From contig CM070633.1 of assembly GCA_036346255.1 (NCBI GenBank), positions 9,114,001-9,178,000 on the forward strand: DNA of 64,000 nucleotides, read 5' to 3'. The position numbers were made by a program, and so were the translations under genes. This document shows, in pieces, positions 25,315-37,682 of the stretch; position 1 is the stretch's first letter, and the number at the start of each line of letters is the position of its first letter. The notes beneath the pieces were generated by a model that was given only the letters and a program-made list of their open reading frames with translations, was not told the DNA's origin and did not search any database. Source of the stretch: Ampelocalamus luodianensis. Lineage: Eukaryota > Streptophyta > Magnoliopsida > Poales > Poaceae.

Positions 25315-28300
25315 TGTAACATCCCAATTTTAGGCTTGTGTTTCAAATGTAAGAAAATGAGTAGAAATTAAAACTTTTTCTTACATCATGTGTTTCCTGT
25401 TTGTATTGGACAAGTATTGTACAAGACTTATGGAAATGCAAAGTCACAAGTCTTTTGATCCAAATCTTGTTCCTTCAAAATCAATCTTGTCAAATCTTAT
25501 GATCATCCTCCGGATATATTTTTCCTAAGTCTCTGTGATGGTATGTGACCCCTCTGAAAAATTTCACAATTTTTAGAAATTGTTTGAATATTTTAGAGGT
25601 ACAAACTGTTTGACTCTCAGCCAAACATTAAAACAGAGCCTTGCAGAATTTTTGGAGGTTTATTCGCAGCATAAAACCCTTTGAAAATTTTACACAAGGT
25701 CAATGTCTCGGTCAGCCAAGTTCTGTAAAAATTTCAGAATTTTTGGAGTTATTTTGCTACCCCAAATAAATCCTCAAAGTCTCAAGATAATTAAAACCTA
25801 AAAACCAAATTCACTATTCATTGGGTTCGAGTGGGCTCGAGTCCAGCCACTTGACTTGATTGAAACGCCTAATCGCACTCGCGTCGCGTTTTAAAACGCG
25901 TGCAATATCGAGCGTTGATTCAAATCGCCGCCCACGTTAAATGCGTAGCATTCGGACCCTCGGTTGCGTTAATCAATTGGGACCGTTGGATCTCAATCCA
26001 ACCGTCCAGATACTTGAGAGCAATCGGACTGTCCGGCGAACTCTTTTAATCACAACCGTCCATCTAAGATCCAACGGGCGTGGCTTGTCTTCTCTGTTCT
26101 TCTTCCCCCTCTGTCCCACTTGACGCAGTGGCAATGGCGAAAAGAGAGAGCGCGGGCGGCTTTGATGTGTCACTTCAAGTTTGCTTTCGGCAACGTCTCT
26201 CTGCGGGGCATTTAATGCGCACCAGGCTTTCTCCTCCATTGTCACCGTGCTCACTTGCTCCCATCTTTTCTTGGTCTACAACCGGAGCATGAACCGAGCC
26301 CACCATGGACTCGGGTTCTTGCTCGAAACCCTAATACTTCCTCTATATTAACCCTCTCGGTTCCTCCTGGTGTTCCTTTACACCACACTCTGCTCTTCTT
26401 AGTGTTCTGAGCAGCAAACCACCTCACACCCTCAAAACACCATTGTTGCCCGTAGAGCTCCAATGGCGGCCTGGGTGTCCAGTGGTTCATCTTCAACCTT
26501 TCTTGCACCCTTTTGAACTCCTCAACCTCCTTTATATTTCCCCTAACTTGATTTTGGGTTGCATTCACAGGAATCACTCAATTTTAAGTTTGAGATTTTC
26601 AGTTAGTTTCACTCCCTTTCTTCTCCACTCGTAGTGGTTCTTTTGCAATTATTTGCTTTGGAGCCTCTTTGAGCTATAGTGAAGCTGTGGTAATGATTTA
26701 GTTCCACTCATTTTGCTCGTAACCTCATTTTCCACTTCATCTTCTTGGCTCGGTGGACTTCATCGTATTCAAGTCTTCCCGGCCATCTTTGAAGCTCCTC
26801 TGCTAAGGTAGCTCCTATATAGCCCCTAGAAGTCATGGCACTCGCTTCCTTGACCGCAAAGACCACGACATCTTGCTATTTTCGTGTTTTGCCGTGTCGG
26901 CTTCTTTCTTGTTTTTCCGGCCGCGGCGTTCTGCACCTCCACCGCCGGCGAGGTCACCACCATTGGGTCCGCAACACTATTGCGAACCCATTTTGATAGT
27001 TTGTGGGCGCGCATGACGAGAGTCGCGGCGACAAGCGGCAAAGCCACTCGGGTTTGTCACCGAGAAGCTCGTTGCCGCCGATAATTAGGACACATTTAAT
27101 GTTTAATGATTGCCAATCGCGAGAGCATTAATGGTGTCTTAATCGCCTAATGTCTCACCGACATGTGGGTCCGCACTTAAATCACCGTGGCTTTTATCCG
27201 CGTGCGTTTAGGCATCATTAATGCTAATCATGGGTTAATTAAAGTGTCGGCACTATTGGTCGTCGAAATAACCCCACATTGCCATCGCGGGTGGGCCCAT
27301 AGCTCAAAACCGGAAACCAGAAGTCATTAGGGCTGATTTTGGGTTTGTTTATTGCTAATCATTGTTAGCAGTAAATGTGTCCGAATACCTTTTTGAGTCA
27401 CTGACAGGTGGGTCCACGTGCACTGTGCACATGTGTTAAGACTCGCATGTGTGACTCTCAGTCACTGACATGCGGCCCCACGTGTCAGCACTCCTTAACG
27501 CACTTCGATCTTGGACCACCGTCCATTTTGCGATCTGCGGCCCAGATCCGGTATGCTTTCGGACCCTCCGGTTGCATCCTCCCCGTGAGCCGTTGGATCT
27601 TGATCCAACGGTGGGCTCCTGTTATGAATCGCGCGCGTGCGCTATTTCCAGCGTGCGTGGGCTGTTGGATTTTAGATCTACGGCCCACGGGCGTCCACAT
27701 CATTTATCTCCGGTTGGGTTGGTTTTTATTTCTGTAAGTATTTATTTATCAACTGAAAATTGTATCAAAACTTTAGAAATTCATAACTAATTCTAGATAA
27801 GTCCTTTTTACATGAAACCAACTGTAATAAATTTGTATTCCACTAAAGTTTAATATAAAAATGCTTTTAGCTATGCTTCTGTAGTAGAAAATTCTGTAAT
27901 CTTTAATAGCTTGTTTTCTGCTATTTTTTTTATATATTCCAGAATTGTATTAAAACTTGGAAAATGCATTATGCTAGTTTTGCATCTTAGAAAAATCATA
28001 ACTAAATCATTTTAACTCCAAATGACCTGAAACTTTATATGGGCTACCTCTATACCAGTAGGTAGCTACCATAAAAATTTCAGCTTCAAAATCTTTCTAG
28101 AAAATATTTTTGCTCTGATGCTAATTATGGTAGAAAATGTGTTTTTAGGTAATATCTTTTGCACCACAAATCCAAATTAGGTTTTTCCAGTTTCTATGTT
28201 TAGGTATATTTGTATTCTACCCTGTGTATAAATTTCGTCGTATTTGGATAATTTTTGCTTGCTCTTTTGTTTAAGTTTTGCTCGTCTTATTGGTTGTTCT

Positions 28301-29921
28301 TGGTTCTTTTGCCTTTTCGCTAGGATTAGACATTTGCGGTAACCCGAGAGCGACCCTCCGCAACAAATGGAGCAACAGCTAGCGACAAGCGTTTGATCAT
28401 GTTAATCCCAGATTTTAAGTATTTATGTTGATTACAAATTCTATGTATGCATTGCTACTTTGTTTTAATAGTTGGCCTAGTAGATGCACTTCCTTAGCAA
28501 ATGATTATCCTCTACTACCATGAGCCTAGGTTACCGGGTGTGATTTAGAGTTCGTGGATGGGCTCTTGTCACTTAGTAGTTGCGAATTAATTGCTTAGCC
28601 ATGCTTAGCCGGTAGAAATGGGCGGTTATCGGCTTGTCGATAACCTTGATCACATCAAACTTATTATGATTATGATTTCCACCTTGTGCTATGTCTACTT
28701 ATGAAAACTAAAACTGAAAACAAAATGATTTAGACTTGGGCACAATGGTATGATGGTGTGATTTTTGGGTGTGGATCGAATGGTGCCCGGTCAACAAGGA
28801 CCGAACATCTTGTTACACTAAACCAAGCATTTTAGCGTGCTAACCACATTAGAGGGTATGGACCTCTCTTGACTTAGTACTTTGGCGTGTATTGGCCCGG
28901 TCGCAGGGAGTCGCAGGAGGGATGGAGGTGGGAGCATTGTAGTGTCCGGAAGGTTTCCCCATGTGGTGGTTGTCTTTCGCTTGCAATAAGCGTATGGTGT
29001 TTCTACCCATACGAGCGGCTCGTAGTTAATACACAAGATTGGAAACGCTCAGAGGACTTAGCGTGCGGCATACCTTCTGTAGTGTGCTTGTGGCTTGAAG
29101 GCGATGCGAAGTGTGGGTACATTGGTACACCTGCAGGTTAAAACTATTCGAATAGCCTCGCCCTAGGTTATGGACACGCTTGGCAAGGTCTTTCAAGAGT
29201 TAGACTACAACCTTTTAAACTAAAACTTGATGGGTGGTACGAATCGGGATTAGGTGCTATGTTGTGGTGACTATTGGGTAGTCACTTCGTGTGGTTACTT
29301 GTATGTATCTTTACTTCATCGTTACTTTGACAACTAAACAGATTTGCAAACTTGCTTTTAAAATGTATTACATTATTGCAAATAAAGTTGGCTTCATGCA
29401 AAATGAGACATACAACCTCCACCTAAATAAGCTTGCATGTAGTTTATGAATAGGTCTACTATTCCACACGTCGTCTTAAGTGTACAAAGACAATCTTTGT
29501 ACTCGGATGCTATGCTTAATTGTTTTGTTGCAGAGGAAGAAGGTGAGCTCGAGGGGCCTCACTTTTGTGAGTGTGTTGTGGTAGCTTGCGGGCGACTAGC
29601 TTTATGTCTTGGTCGGTTGCCTTAATGGGTGTGTGGCTAACCGGTCGACTTTTGTTCTAGCCATCTTATGGCGCTTTTTGCTTCATTGTCATTCTTGTTT
29701 ATTGTTCTATTTGGCAGTCGGCTCTCTTTGTAATAACTTTACTTTATGTATGTCGTTGTTGAACTTAGTGATGTTTGTGTATGGAATTGATGTGTATTTG
29801 TGATGATGTACATATCTGCAATTCAGGAGGCATATGTCCATCGAGGCTTAGAATGTTTAATTAGTAATGCTAGAACCATTTGGAGGTTAAGTGTTACTAG
29901 TTAAATATTCCGGTCCTCACA
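25315..29921 (+). repeat. E2 5' LTR
   Basis: 4607 bp. Near the start an 11-bp-stem hairpin occupies 25347-25357/25376-25386. A weak TATATTA lies near 26344, followed by a C/T-rich leader. The inverted repeat CCGTTGGATC-TT-GATCCAACGG is at 27590-27611. Landmarks near the 3' end are the GGTTATCGGC hairpin (28624-28645), the CTATTCGAATAG palindrome (29144-29155) and the GTACAAAGA hairpin (29482-29502). Confidence 0.93.
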
Positions 29922-29937
29922 AAGTTGGTATCGAGCC
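29922..29937 (+). promoter_or_regulatory. E2 primer-binding site
   Basis: AAGTTGGTATCGAGCC follows the 5' LTR end directly and is identical to that of E1. It is a tRNA-iMet type site with CGAG where CAGAG is usual. Confidence 0.8.
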
Positions 29938-30723
29938 ATTAGACCGTAGTAACCAAGCTTGGTCGTCCTTAGGATATTTTGAAAACCTTATTTTCAAAGG
30001 GTCAAATGATTTGTGAAAGCTTAAGTAAGTTCTCGATTTTATTCCTTACCTATCTTAGCTTTCTTCTCTGCCTTGCTCTAATTTGAGTTTTAAAGCATTT
30101 TCCCCTTTCCTTCTCTCAAAAGATAGTCATTATCGACATTGGGTTTTGGGACCAATGAGCTTGGCAAATTGAAATGTTAGCCGCCCTCTACAAGGTTTTG
30201 AAGCTCCGAAGTTGGAGATTTCAATTAGGAGGCTTGGATGCAACTGACAGCGATCATTCGGTTCCTGACAGCAAGCTCAAAGGTTCTAAATAGGGTAGAA
30301 AATGAGAGGATAATCGACTAAGACTTGTGGGAATAAAAGGGTAAGATGTGATACTAGTTGGCTAAGTACCTAACACTATATTAGTAGTGTTTACTTTGCT
30401 CTTTAGATGTGCTAAGGTTTGAGTAGGTGCTGAAATTTACCTTCCTAAACCGATTGCTCGCTCTTTCCATACGAGTTAGTCGATCAGGAAGTTGCTCTTG
30501 TGATTGAAACTTTGTGCTGATTTTGTGGTTGTTTTGGGCCTTTTGAGTTCATCTCCTAATGAGTTATTGTTTCTTTGCCTTGAGCTTTTGGGTTTAATCC
30601 TTGTCCATCTTAGGATCTATCCCCACTCCAACTTTCTCACGAACTCCCTAGTCCTTGGCTTTTCTTCGCGCTTTTCACTTCTAGTTTAGGGTTGCTTTGC
30701 TAACCCATCTCTTCAGAGCGAGG
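29938..30723 (+). other. E2 leader (untranslated)
   Basis: About 0.8 kb lies between the primer-binding site and the first ATG. It is closely related to the leader of E6 (50900-51698), and its first 200 bp to that of E1. Shared words include CCTTACCTATCTTAGC, TTTGGGACCAATGAG-like and TCCATACG-GTTAGTCG. It may hold packaging signals, which is inference. No coding frame is supported. Confidence 0.7.
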
Positions 30724-31430
30724 ATGTCGGGACAGGCAAGAGGACGGAGTTTGGTCACGTTGCCCGAGGACCGGCGTTACCTCCCTTCGTTTAGGTTTGT
30801 GGTGAAGAGAGCCACGCCGCCAAGGTTGCAATCAGGGAAGGTCAAGGTGCACAATATGTGGTGAGGAAGGACACTACAACAACGAGTGTACTACTGACTT
30901 GCCCAAATTGTGATGAAGACCACCTACCCTAAACCGTCCATCGTCATAGTCACTTGTTTTCTCGCGAGGAAGCACTCACTATCCCAAAGAGTGTAGCATG
31001 AACTTGGTGATCGCGAAGTCATTAGAGCTTCGATCGCTTCTTCTGGTCATCTACAAGTATCGCATCGCCAATGCTTCGCACTGCAGAAGTTCTTGGATGA
31101 TTTGTCCGTGGAGCCGCAGGACAAATTACCGCTTATACCTTCCCGACTTTTTGATTGTGGTCGAAGATCCGTTGTTCTTTGGGGCTAGAAAGAGAAAGCT
31201 AAAGGATCGCCGCAAGCGCCGCAGATAGCTGATGTCACTTGTTTCTTTTGCAACAACAAGGGTCACTATGCGCTAAATTGTCCTAAAGAGAGTGCGACCA
31301 CCCTTGTCCTCCGGTCGTTGTCTCGATCTTGGGCACTGCGAAGCCTGCAGAGCCTCCGTAACCCAGCCGAAGTCACTTGTTTCATTGCAAACTCCAGGTC
31401 ATTATGCTTTTAATTGTCCTAAGGAGCTTG
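30724..31430 (+). pseudogene. E2 poly-zinc-knuckle/gag-like reading region
   Basis: The ATG at 30724 starts MSGQARGRS. Frames then shift, but Cys/His clusters follow in order: CGEESH (30798-30815), CTICGEEGHYNNEC (about 30839-30880, a perfect CX2CX4HX4C), CPNCDEDH (30900-30923) and HYPKEC-like (about 30975-31000). A gag fragment reads FLDDLSVEPQDKLPL (31092-31136), matching E1 FMDGLSEELQDKL. CFFCNNKGHYALNC (31240-31281) is a second perfect knuckle, and a broken CFHC..HYAFNC lies near 31378-31425. CCHC knuckles bind single-stranded nucleic acid, and an array placed before the gag C-terminus is unusual. Function is unknown. Confidence 0.65.
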
Positions 31431-32287
31431 CGCAACCTCGATTCTTTTCGCGCTGTGATTCGATCGCATGCACCGCCAAACATCGGATCGGAGGGTCGCT
31501 GCGTGCTCAAGTCAATCCTATCTCTGTTGGGAAAGCTCAGAGGTACCCGACGCCGTGTAAGGTACACTTCTTAGCCCTTACCCTAATACTATTGTATTCA
31601 ATTCAGGAGCATTTCATTCCCTTTATCCCCATCTTTTGTCGCTTTTTGTGGAATTTGTTTCACTCTTTATCCGGTGCCTCAGATCTCCCTAGTTTGTGTA
31701 AGGTCTTTCTAATCTATCTCGAACCCCAATATACCTTCCGGATGTCGTCATTTGTTTGACTAAGCTGTACTCTTCCTTCCTTTTTATCCTAGAGCATCGT
31801 GATACCGCTTTTGCCTCAAATCCCAGCCGACCCCAAGGGCCGCTCCTCTAACCAACTAGCTCAGGAGGGATGACTCAGTATAGCTAGTGATCAAGCCGAG
31901 GTCTCGTTCGTTAGTGGAGTAACCAGACAAATTGCTCCACCAACCGAGAATGGCCTTGGTCCTCTAAGAAGCTAGTTGCGAGGGATGACCTCGCATAGCT
32001 AGTTAACAGTGAGATCCCGTTGTTGGCGGAATTGACCGCACAAATCGCTTCCACCCTAACAACGACCTTGCTCCATCAACCTTAGGATCTAGAAAGACCT
32101 CTCGATCTGTCAATCCTTGTTTTATCCGAATTGGTAAGTTTCTCCGTGTCAACTAAAGTGGCACATTTTCTACCACGCCAAACCCAAGATTCGCATCGAT
32201 TGCTTGTTTGAGCGTTATGTCTCAAGGAACGAATTAGATCCAAGTACAACAAAAAAATATTATAAATGGATAAAGAAATCTTAAAGG
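31431..32287 (+). other. E2 internal stretch of unknown origin
   Basis: I recognise no domain in this 0.86 kb. It has C/T-rich and mixed composition and lacks open frames of note. Directly repeated words (GAGGGATGA plus CTAGCTAGTTA-like) occur near 31860-32000. By position it replaces the protease-RT-integrase part of an autonomous element. Confidence 0.5.
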
Positions 32288-32464
32288 AAGATTCGTATCG
32301 TTGTAGAGGCTGAACGAAGAACCGTGAATAAGACCATCAAGTTCCTCAAAGTTCGGTGGTCAAACTATTCCGAGGATGAAGCTACATGGGAACAGAAAAT
32401 CGCCTCCGTCAGGCACTACCCTCTTTCTTTCCGAGTGAACCAAATCTCGGGACGATTTTTGTAA
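32288..32464 (+). pseudogene. E2 chromodomain tail of pol
   Basis: The frame is open to TAA at 32462-32464. It reads EAERRTVNKTIKFLKVRWSN, then SEDEATWEQKI, then NQISGRFL. This is the C-terminal chromodomain of plant chromovirus integrase, with the conserved WSN/EATWE core. It lies immediately before the polypurine tract, as in intact elements. Without integrase it is a remnant, or it may have been kept because the sequence is needed in cis. Confidence 0.85.
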
Positions 32465-32474
32465 GGGGGAGGTT
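32463..32474 (+). promoter_or_regulatory. E2 polypurine tract
   Basis: AAGGGGGAGGTT abuts the 3' LTR start TGTAACATCC. It overlaps the stop codon of the chromodomain frame. Confidence 0.85.
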
Positions 32475-35400
32475 TGTAACATCCCAATTTTAGGCTTGTG
32501 TTTCAAATGTAAGAAAATGAGTAGAAATTAAAACTTTTTCTTACATCATGTGTTTCTGTTTGTATTGGACAAGTATTGTACAAGACTTATGGAAATGCAA
32601 AGTCACAAGTCTTTTGATCCAAATCTTGTTCCTTCAAAATCAATCTTGTCAAATCTTATGATCATCCTCCTGATATATTTTTCCTAAGTCTCGTGATGGT
32701 ATGTGACCCTTCGAAAAATTTCACAATTTTTAGAAATTGTTTGAATATTTTTAGAGTAGATCAAACTCGTTTGACTCTCACCAAACATTAAAACAGAGCC
32801 TTGCAGAATTTTTGGAGGTTTATTCGCAGCATAAAACCCTCTGAAAATTTTACACAAGGTCAATGTCTCGGTCAGCAAGTTCTGTAAAATTTCAGAATTT
32901 TTGGAGTTATTTTGCTACCCCAAATAAATCCTCAAAAGTCTCAAAGATAATTAAAACCTAAAACCAAATTCACTATTCATTGGGTTGAGTCGGGCTCGAG
33001 TCCGAGCCACTTGACTTGATTGAACCGCCTAATCGCACTGCGTCGCTTTAAAACGCGTGCAATATCGGCGTTGATTCAAATCGCCGCCCATGCGTGCGAG
33101 CATTCGGACCCTCGGTTGCGTTAATCAATTGGGACCGTTGGATCTCAATCCAACCGCCCGTGATACTTGAGAGCAATGATCGTCCGCGAACTCTTTAATC
33201 ACAACCGCCCATCTAAGATCCAACGGCGTGGCTTGTCTTCTCTTCTTCTTCCCTCTGTCTCACGAAGCGCTTGGTGGCAATGGCGAAGAGAGAGAGCGCG
33301 CGGCTTTGATGTGTCACTCAAGTTTGCTTTCGCAACGTCTCTGCGGGGCATTTAATGCGCACGGGCTTTCTCCTCCATTGTCACCGTGCTCACTTGCTCC
33401 CATCTTTTCTTGGTCATAATCGAGCATGAACCGAGCCCACTATGGACTCGGGTTCTTGCTCAAACCCTAATACTTCCTCTATATTAACCCTCTCGGTTCC
33501 TCCCGGTGTTCCTTTACACCACACTCGCTCTTCTTAGTGTTCTGAGCAGCAAACCACCTCACACCCTCAAAACACCATTGTTGCCCGTAGAGCTCCAATG
33601 GCGGCCTGGGTGTCCAGTGGTTCATCTTCAACCTTTCTTGCACCCTTTTGAACTCCTCAACCTCCTTTATATTTCCCCTAACTTGATTTTGGGTTGCATT
33701 CACAGAATCACTCAATTTTAAGTTTGGAGATTTTCAGTTAGTTTCACTCCCTTTCTTCTCACCCGTAGTGGTTCTTTTTGCAATTATTTGCTTTTGGAGC
33801 CTCTTTGAGCTATAGTGAAGTGTGGTAATGATTTAGTTCCACTCATTTTGCTCTAACCTCATTTTCCACTTCATCTTCTTCGGCTCCGTGGACTTCATCG
33901 TATTCAAGTCTTCCAGGCCATCTTTGAAGCTCCTCTGTTAAGGTAGCTCCTATATAGCCCCTAGAAGTCATGGCACTTTGCTTCCTTGGACCGCAGACCA
34001 CGATCTTGCTATTTTCGTGTTTTGCCGTGTCGGCTTCTTTCTTGTTTTTCCGCTCGCGGCGTTCCTGCACCTCCACCGGCGAGAGTCACCACCATTGGGT
34101 CCGCAACACTATTGCGAACCCATTTTGATAGTTTGTGGCGCCCGCATGTCGAGTCGCCGACAAGCGCGCAAAGCCACTCGGGGTTTGTCACGGAGAAGCT
34201 CCATTTTCGTCGATAATTAGGACACATTTAATGTTTAATGATTGCCAATCGTGAGAGCATTAATGGTGTCTTAATCGCCTAATGTCTCACCGACATGTGG
34301 GTCCACTTCTTAAATCACCCGCCGCTTTTATCCGTGCGTTTAGGCATCATTAATGCTAATCATGGGTTAATTAAAGTGTTCGGCACTATTGGTCGCATCG
34401 GAATAACCCCCGTGCCCATCGCAGTGGGCCCATAGCTCAAAACCGGAAACCATAAGTCATTAGGGCTGATTTTGGGTTTGTTTATTGCTAATCATTGTTA
34501 GCAGTAAATGTGTCCGAATACCTTTTTGAGTCACTCACAGGTGGGTCCACGTGCACTGTGCACATGTGTTAAGACTCGCATGTGTGACTCTCGATCCATC
34601 GACATGCGCCCCACGTGTCGGCCTTAACGCACTTCGATCTTGGACTACCGTCCATTTTGCGATCTGCGGCCCAGATCCGGTATGCTTTCGGACCCTCCGG
34701 TTGCATCCTCCCCGTGAGCCGTTGGATCTTGATCCAACGGTGGGCTCCTGTTATGAATCGCGCGCGTGCGCTATTTCCAGCGTGCGTGGGCTGTTGGATT
34801 TTAGATCTACGGCCCACGGGCGTCCACATCATTTATCTCCGGTTGGGTTGGTTTTTATTTCTGTAAGTATTTATTTATCAACTGAAAATTGTATCAAAAC
34901 TTTAGAAATTCATAACTAATTCTAGATAAGTCCTTTTTACATGAAACCAACTGTAATAAATTTGTATTCCACTAAAGTTTAATATAAAAATGCTTTTAGC
35001 TATGCTTCTGTAGTAGAAAATTCTGTAATCTTTAATAGCTTGTTTTCTGCTATTTTTTTTATATATTCCAGAATTGTATTAAAACTTGGAAAATGCATTA
35101 TGCTAGTTTTGCATCTTAGAAAAATCATAACTAAATCATTTTAACTCCAAATGACCTGAAACTTTATATGGGCTACCTCTATACCAAAGAGGTAGCTACC
35201 ATAAAATTTCAGCTTCAAAATCTTTCTAGAAAATATTTTTGCTCTGATTACTAATTATGGTATAAAATGTGTTTTTAGGTAATATCTTTTGCACCACAAA
35301 TCCAAATTAGGTTTTTCCAGTTTCTATGTTTAGGTATATTTGTATTCTACCCTGTGTATAAATTTAGTCGTATTTGGATAATTTTTGCTTGCTCTTTTGT

Positions 35401-37061
35401 TTAAGTTTTGCCTGCCTTATTGGTTGTTCTTGGTTCTTTTGCCTTTTCGCTTAGGATTCGACATTTGCGGTAACCCGAGAGCGACCCTCCGCAACAAATG
35501 GAGCAACAGCATAGTGCAAGCAGTTTGATCATGTTAATCCAGTATTTTAAGTATTTATGTTGATTACAAATTCTATGTATGCATTGCTACTTTGTTTTAA
35601 TAGTTGGCCTAGTAGATGCACTTCCTTAGCAAATGATTATCCTCTACTACCATGAGCCTAGGTTATCGGGTTGTGATTTAGAGTTCGTGGATGGGCTCTT
35701 GTCACTTAGTAGTTGCGAATTAATTGCTTAGCCATGCTTAGCTTCAGAGAAATGGGCGGTTATCGGCTTGTCGATAACCTTGATCACATCAAACTTATTA
35801 TGATTATGATTTCCACCTTGTGCTATGTCTACTTATGAAAACTAAAACTGAAAACAAAATGATTTAGACTTGGGCACAATGGTATGATGGTGTGATTTTT
35901 GGTGTGGATCGAATGGTGCCCGGTCAACAAGGACCGAACATCTTGTTACACTAAACCAAGCATTTTAGCGTGCTAACCACATTAGAGGGTATGGGACCTC
36001 TCTTGACTTAGTACTTTGGCGTGTATTGGCTCCGGTCGCGGAGTCGCAGAGAGGATGGAGGTGGGAGCATTGTAGTGTCCGAAGGTTTCCGTAACGGTGG
36101 TTGTCTTTCGGCTTGCAATGTAAGCGTATGGTGTTTCTACCCATACGAGCGGCTCGTAGTTAATACACAAGATTGGAAACGTCTCGTAGGACTTAGCCGT
36201 CTGCGGCATACCTTCGTAGTGTGCTTGTGGCTTGAAGGCGGTCCAAGTGTGGGTACATTGGTACACCCTGCAGGTTAAAACTATTCGAATAGCCTCGCCC
36301 TAGGTTATGGACACGCTTGCAAGGTCTTTCAAGAGTTAGACTACAACCTTTAAACTAAAACTTGATGGGTGGTACGAATCGGGATTCGTGCTATGTTGTG
36401 GTGACTATTGGGTAGTCACTTCGGTGGTTACTTGTATGTATCTTTACTTATCAATTACTTTGACAACTAAAATGATTTGCAAACTTGCTTTTAAAATGTA
36501 TTACATTATTGCAAATAAAGTTGGCTTCATGCAAAATGAGACATACAACCTCCACCTAAATAAGCTTGCATGTAGTTTATGAATAGGTCTACTATTCCAC
36601 ACGTCAGTCTTGCGGGTACAAAGACAATCTTTGTACTCAGATGCTATGCTTAATTGTTTTGTTGCAGAGGAAGAAGGTGAGCCTGAGGGGCCTCACTTTT
36701 GTGAGCTGTGTTGTGGTAGCTTGCGGGGCGACTAGCTTAGCGGCTGATCGGTTGCCTTGTGGGTGTGTGGCTAACCGGTCGACTTTTGTTCTAGCCATCT
36801 TATGGCGCTTTTGCTTCCGCTGTCATTCTTGTTTATTGTTCTATTTGGCCGGTCGGCTCTCTTTTGTAATAACTTTACTTTATGTATGTCGTTGTTGAAC
36901 TTAGTGATGTTTGTGTATGGAATTGATGTGTAATTTTGTGATGATGTACATATGCTGCAGTGCAGGAGGCATATGTCCATCGAGGCTTAGAATGTTTAAT
37001 TAGTAATGCTAGAACCATTTGGAGGTTAAGTGTTACTAGTTAAATATTCCGGGTCCTCACA
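32475..37061 (+). repeat. E2 3' LTR
   Basis: 4587 bp, matching the 5' LTR. The segment 34640-35200 is essentially identical to 27520-28070, while differences elsewhere cluster as small indels in GC-rich words. It contains the hairpin CCGTTGGATC/GATCCAACGG at 34719-34740 and ends GGGTCCTCACA before the duplicated CGTTC. Confidence 0.93.
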
Positions 37062-37066
37062 CGTTC

Positions 37067-37677
37067 GATTTGCATCGGACGGCTGATAGCCATCGGGCTC
37101 GCGCGGTGAAGCTAGGCGGTGCGACCGAGTCAAGTGGTGCGGGTCGGACTCAAGCCTGAGTTGGGTTCGGCCCGAGGAATGCTGTTTTCAGAGTTTGATT
37201 TAAAAGACAGAGAAGGTTTGGGGAATTTTTAGAGGTAGTTCCAGAGCTCCAAAAATTCCGAAATTTTTATGGGAGCTGACTGGAACATAGGACAACCTTG
37301 TGAAATTTTTCAAGGAGTTTTCATGCACTAGATTTCTCCCAATAAAATTCACAAGCTGCTGAATAGAAGTTTGACCAGATTTCAAACTAGGTTGACTTGG
37401 CCATTTGAAATAGCAAATAAAATCTAAAAATTGTGAAATAATTCAGAGAGGTAGATAGGGTGACCAAGATGATAGGAAAAATAATTTCAGAAGATGATCA
37501 TAAGTTTGAAAGCTAAGAATGTGCTGACAACAATTTCCAATCACAAGAATTAAATTCTAAAAATTGAAATTGCTAGGAAAATTTGCAAACTTCAAATGAT
37601 TTGAAGAGACAACAAAGTTTTTATTTCTCTTCAAAATTTTACATTTGAAATACAAACCCTAAGTTAGGGCTGTTACA
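37067..37677 (-). repeat. E1 5' LTR, remainder after E2
   Basis: This continues the E1 LTR from GATTTGCATCGGACGG and matches 16390-17005. It ends AGGGCTGTTACA, followed by duplicated GTTAA (37678-37682). Confidence 0.92.
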
Positions 37678-37682
37678 GTTAA

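Larger units (their letters stand above)
25315..37061 (+). mobile_element. Element E2: complete non-autonomous chromovirus
   Basis: This 11.7 kb element is flanked by exact duplication CGTTC (25310-25314, 37062-37066). The 5' LTR is 25315-29921 (4607 bp), the internal region 29922-32474 (2553 bp), and the 3' LTR 32475-37061 (4587 bp). The LTRs run TGTAACATCCCAATTTTAGG..GGTCCTCACA. The primer-binding site and polypurine tract are in place. There is no protease, RT, RNase H or integrase. What remains is a Cys-rich zinc-knuckle region, a gag fragment and a chromodomain tail. It is the deepest, and thus youngest, insertion of the left stack, and its LTRs are identical over long AT-rich stretches. 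Confidence 0.93.
12886..37677 (-). mobile_element. Element E1: full-length Tekay-like chromovirus (minus strand), split by E2
   Basis: This Ty3/gypsy element is flanked by exact duplication GTTAA (12881-12885, 37678-37682). Read on the minus strand, its LTRs run TGTAACAGCCC..GGGGTCCTCACA. The 3' LTR is 12886-17005 (4120 bp), the internal domain 17006-21789 (4784 bp), and the 5' LTR 21790-25314 plus 37067-37677 (about 4.1 kb). Gene order gag-PR-RT-RNaseH-IN-chromodomain is that of a chromovirus. It is inserted in E3 and interrupted by E2 in its 5' LTR. Removing E2 leaves about 13 kb. All frames are broken by small indels, some of which may be assembly error. Confidence 0.93.

Noticed and set aside
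27408..27790. Pair of overlapping open frames repeated at 34551-34919
   Set aside because: They are repeated only because both E2 LTRs are nearly identical. Several frames on both strands are open at once, which is typical of composition and not coding.
30504..30689. Hydrophobic 61-residue frame resembling a membrane peptide (also 51523-51747 in E6)
   Set aside because: The homologous leader in E6 does not preserve the frame or start. T-rich leader DNA readily gives Leu/Phe-rich frames.
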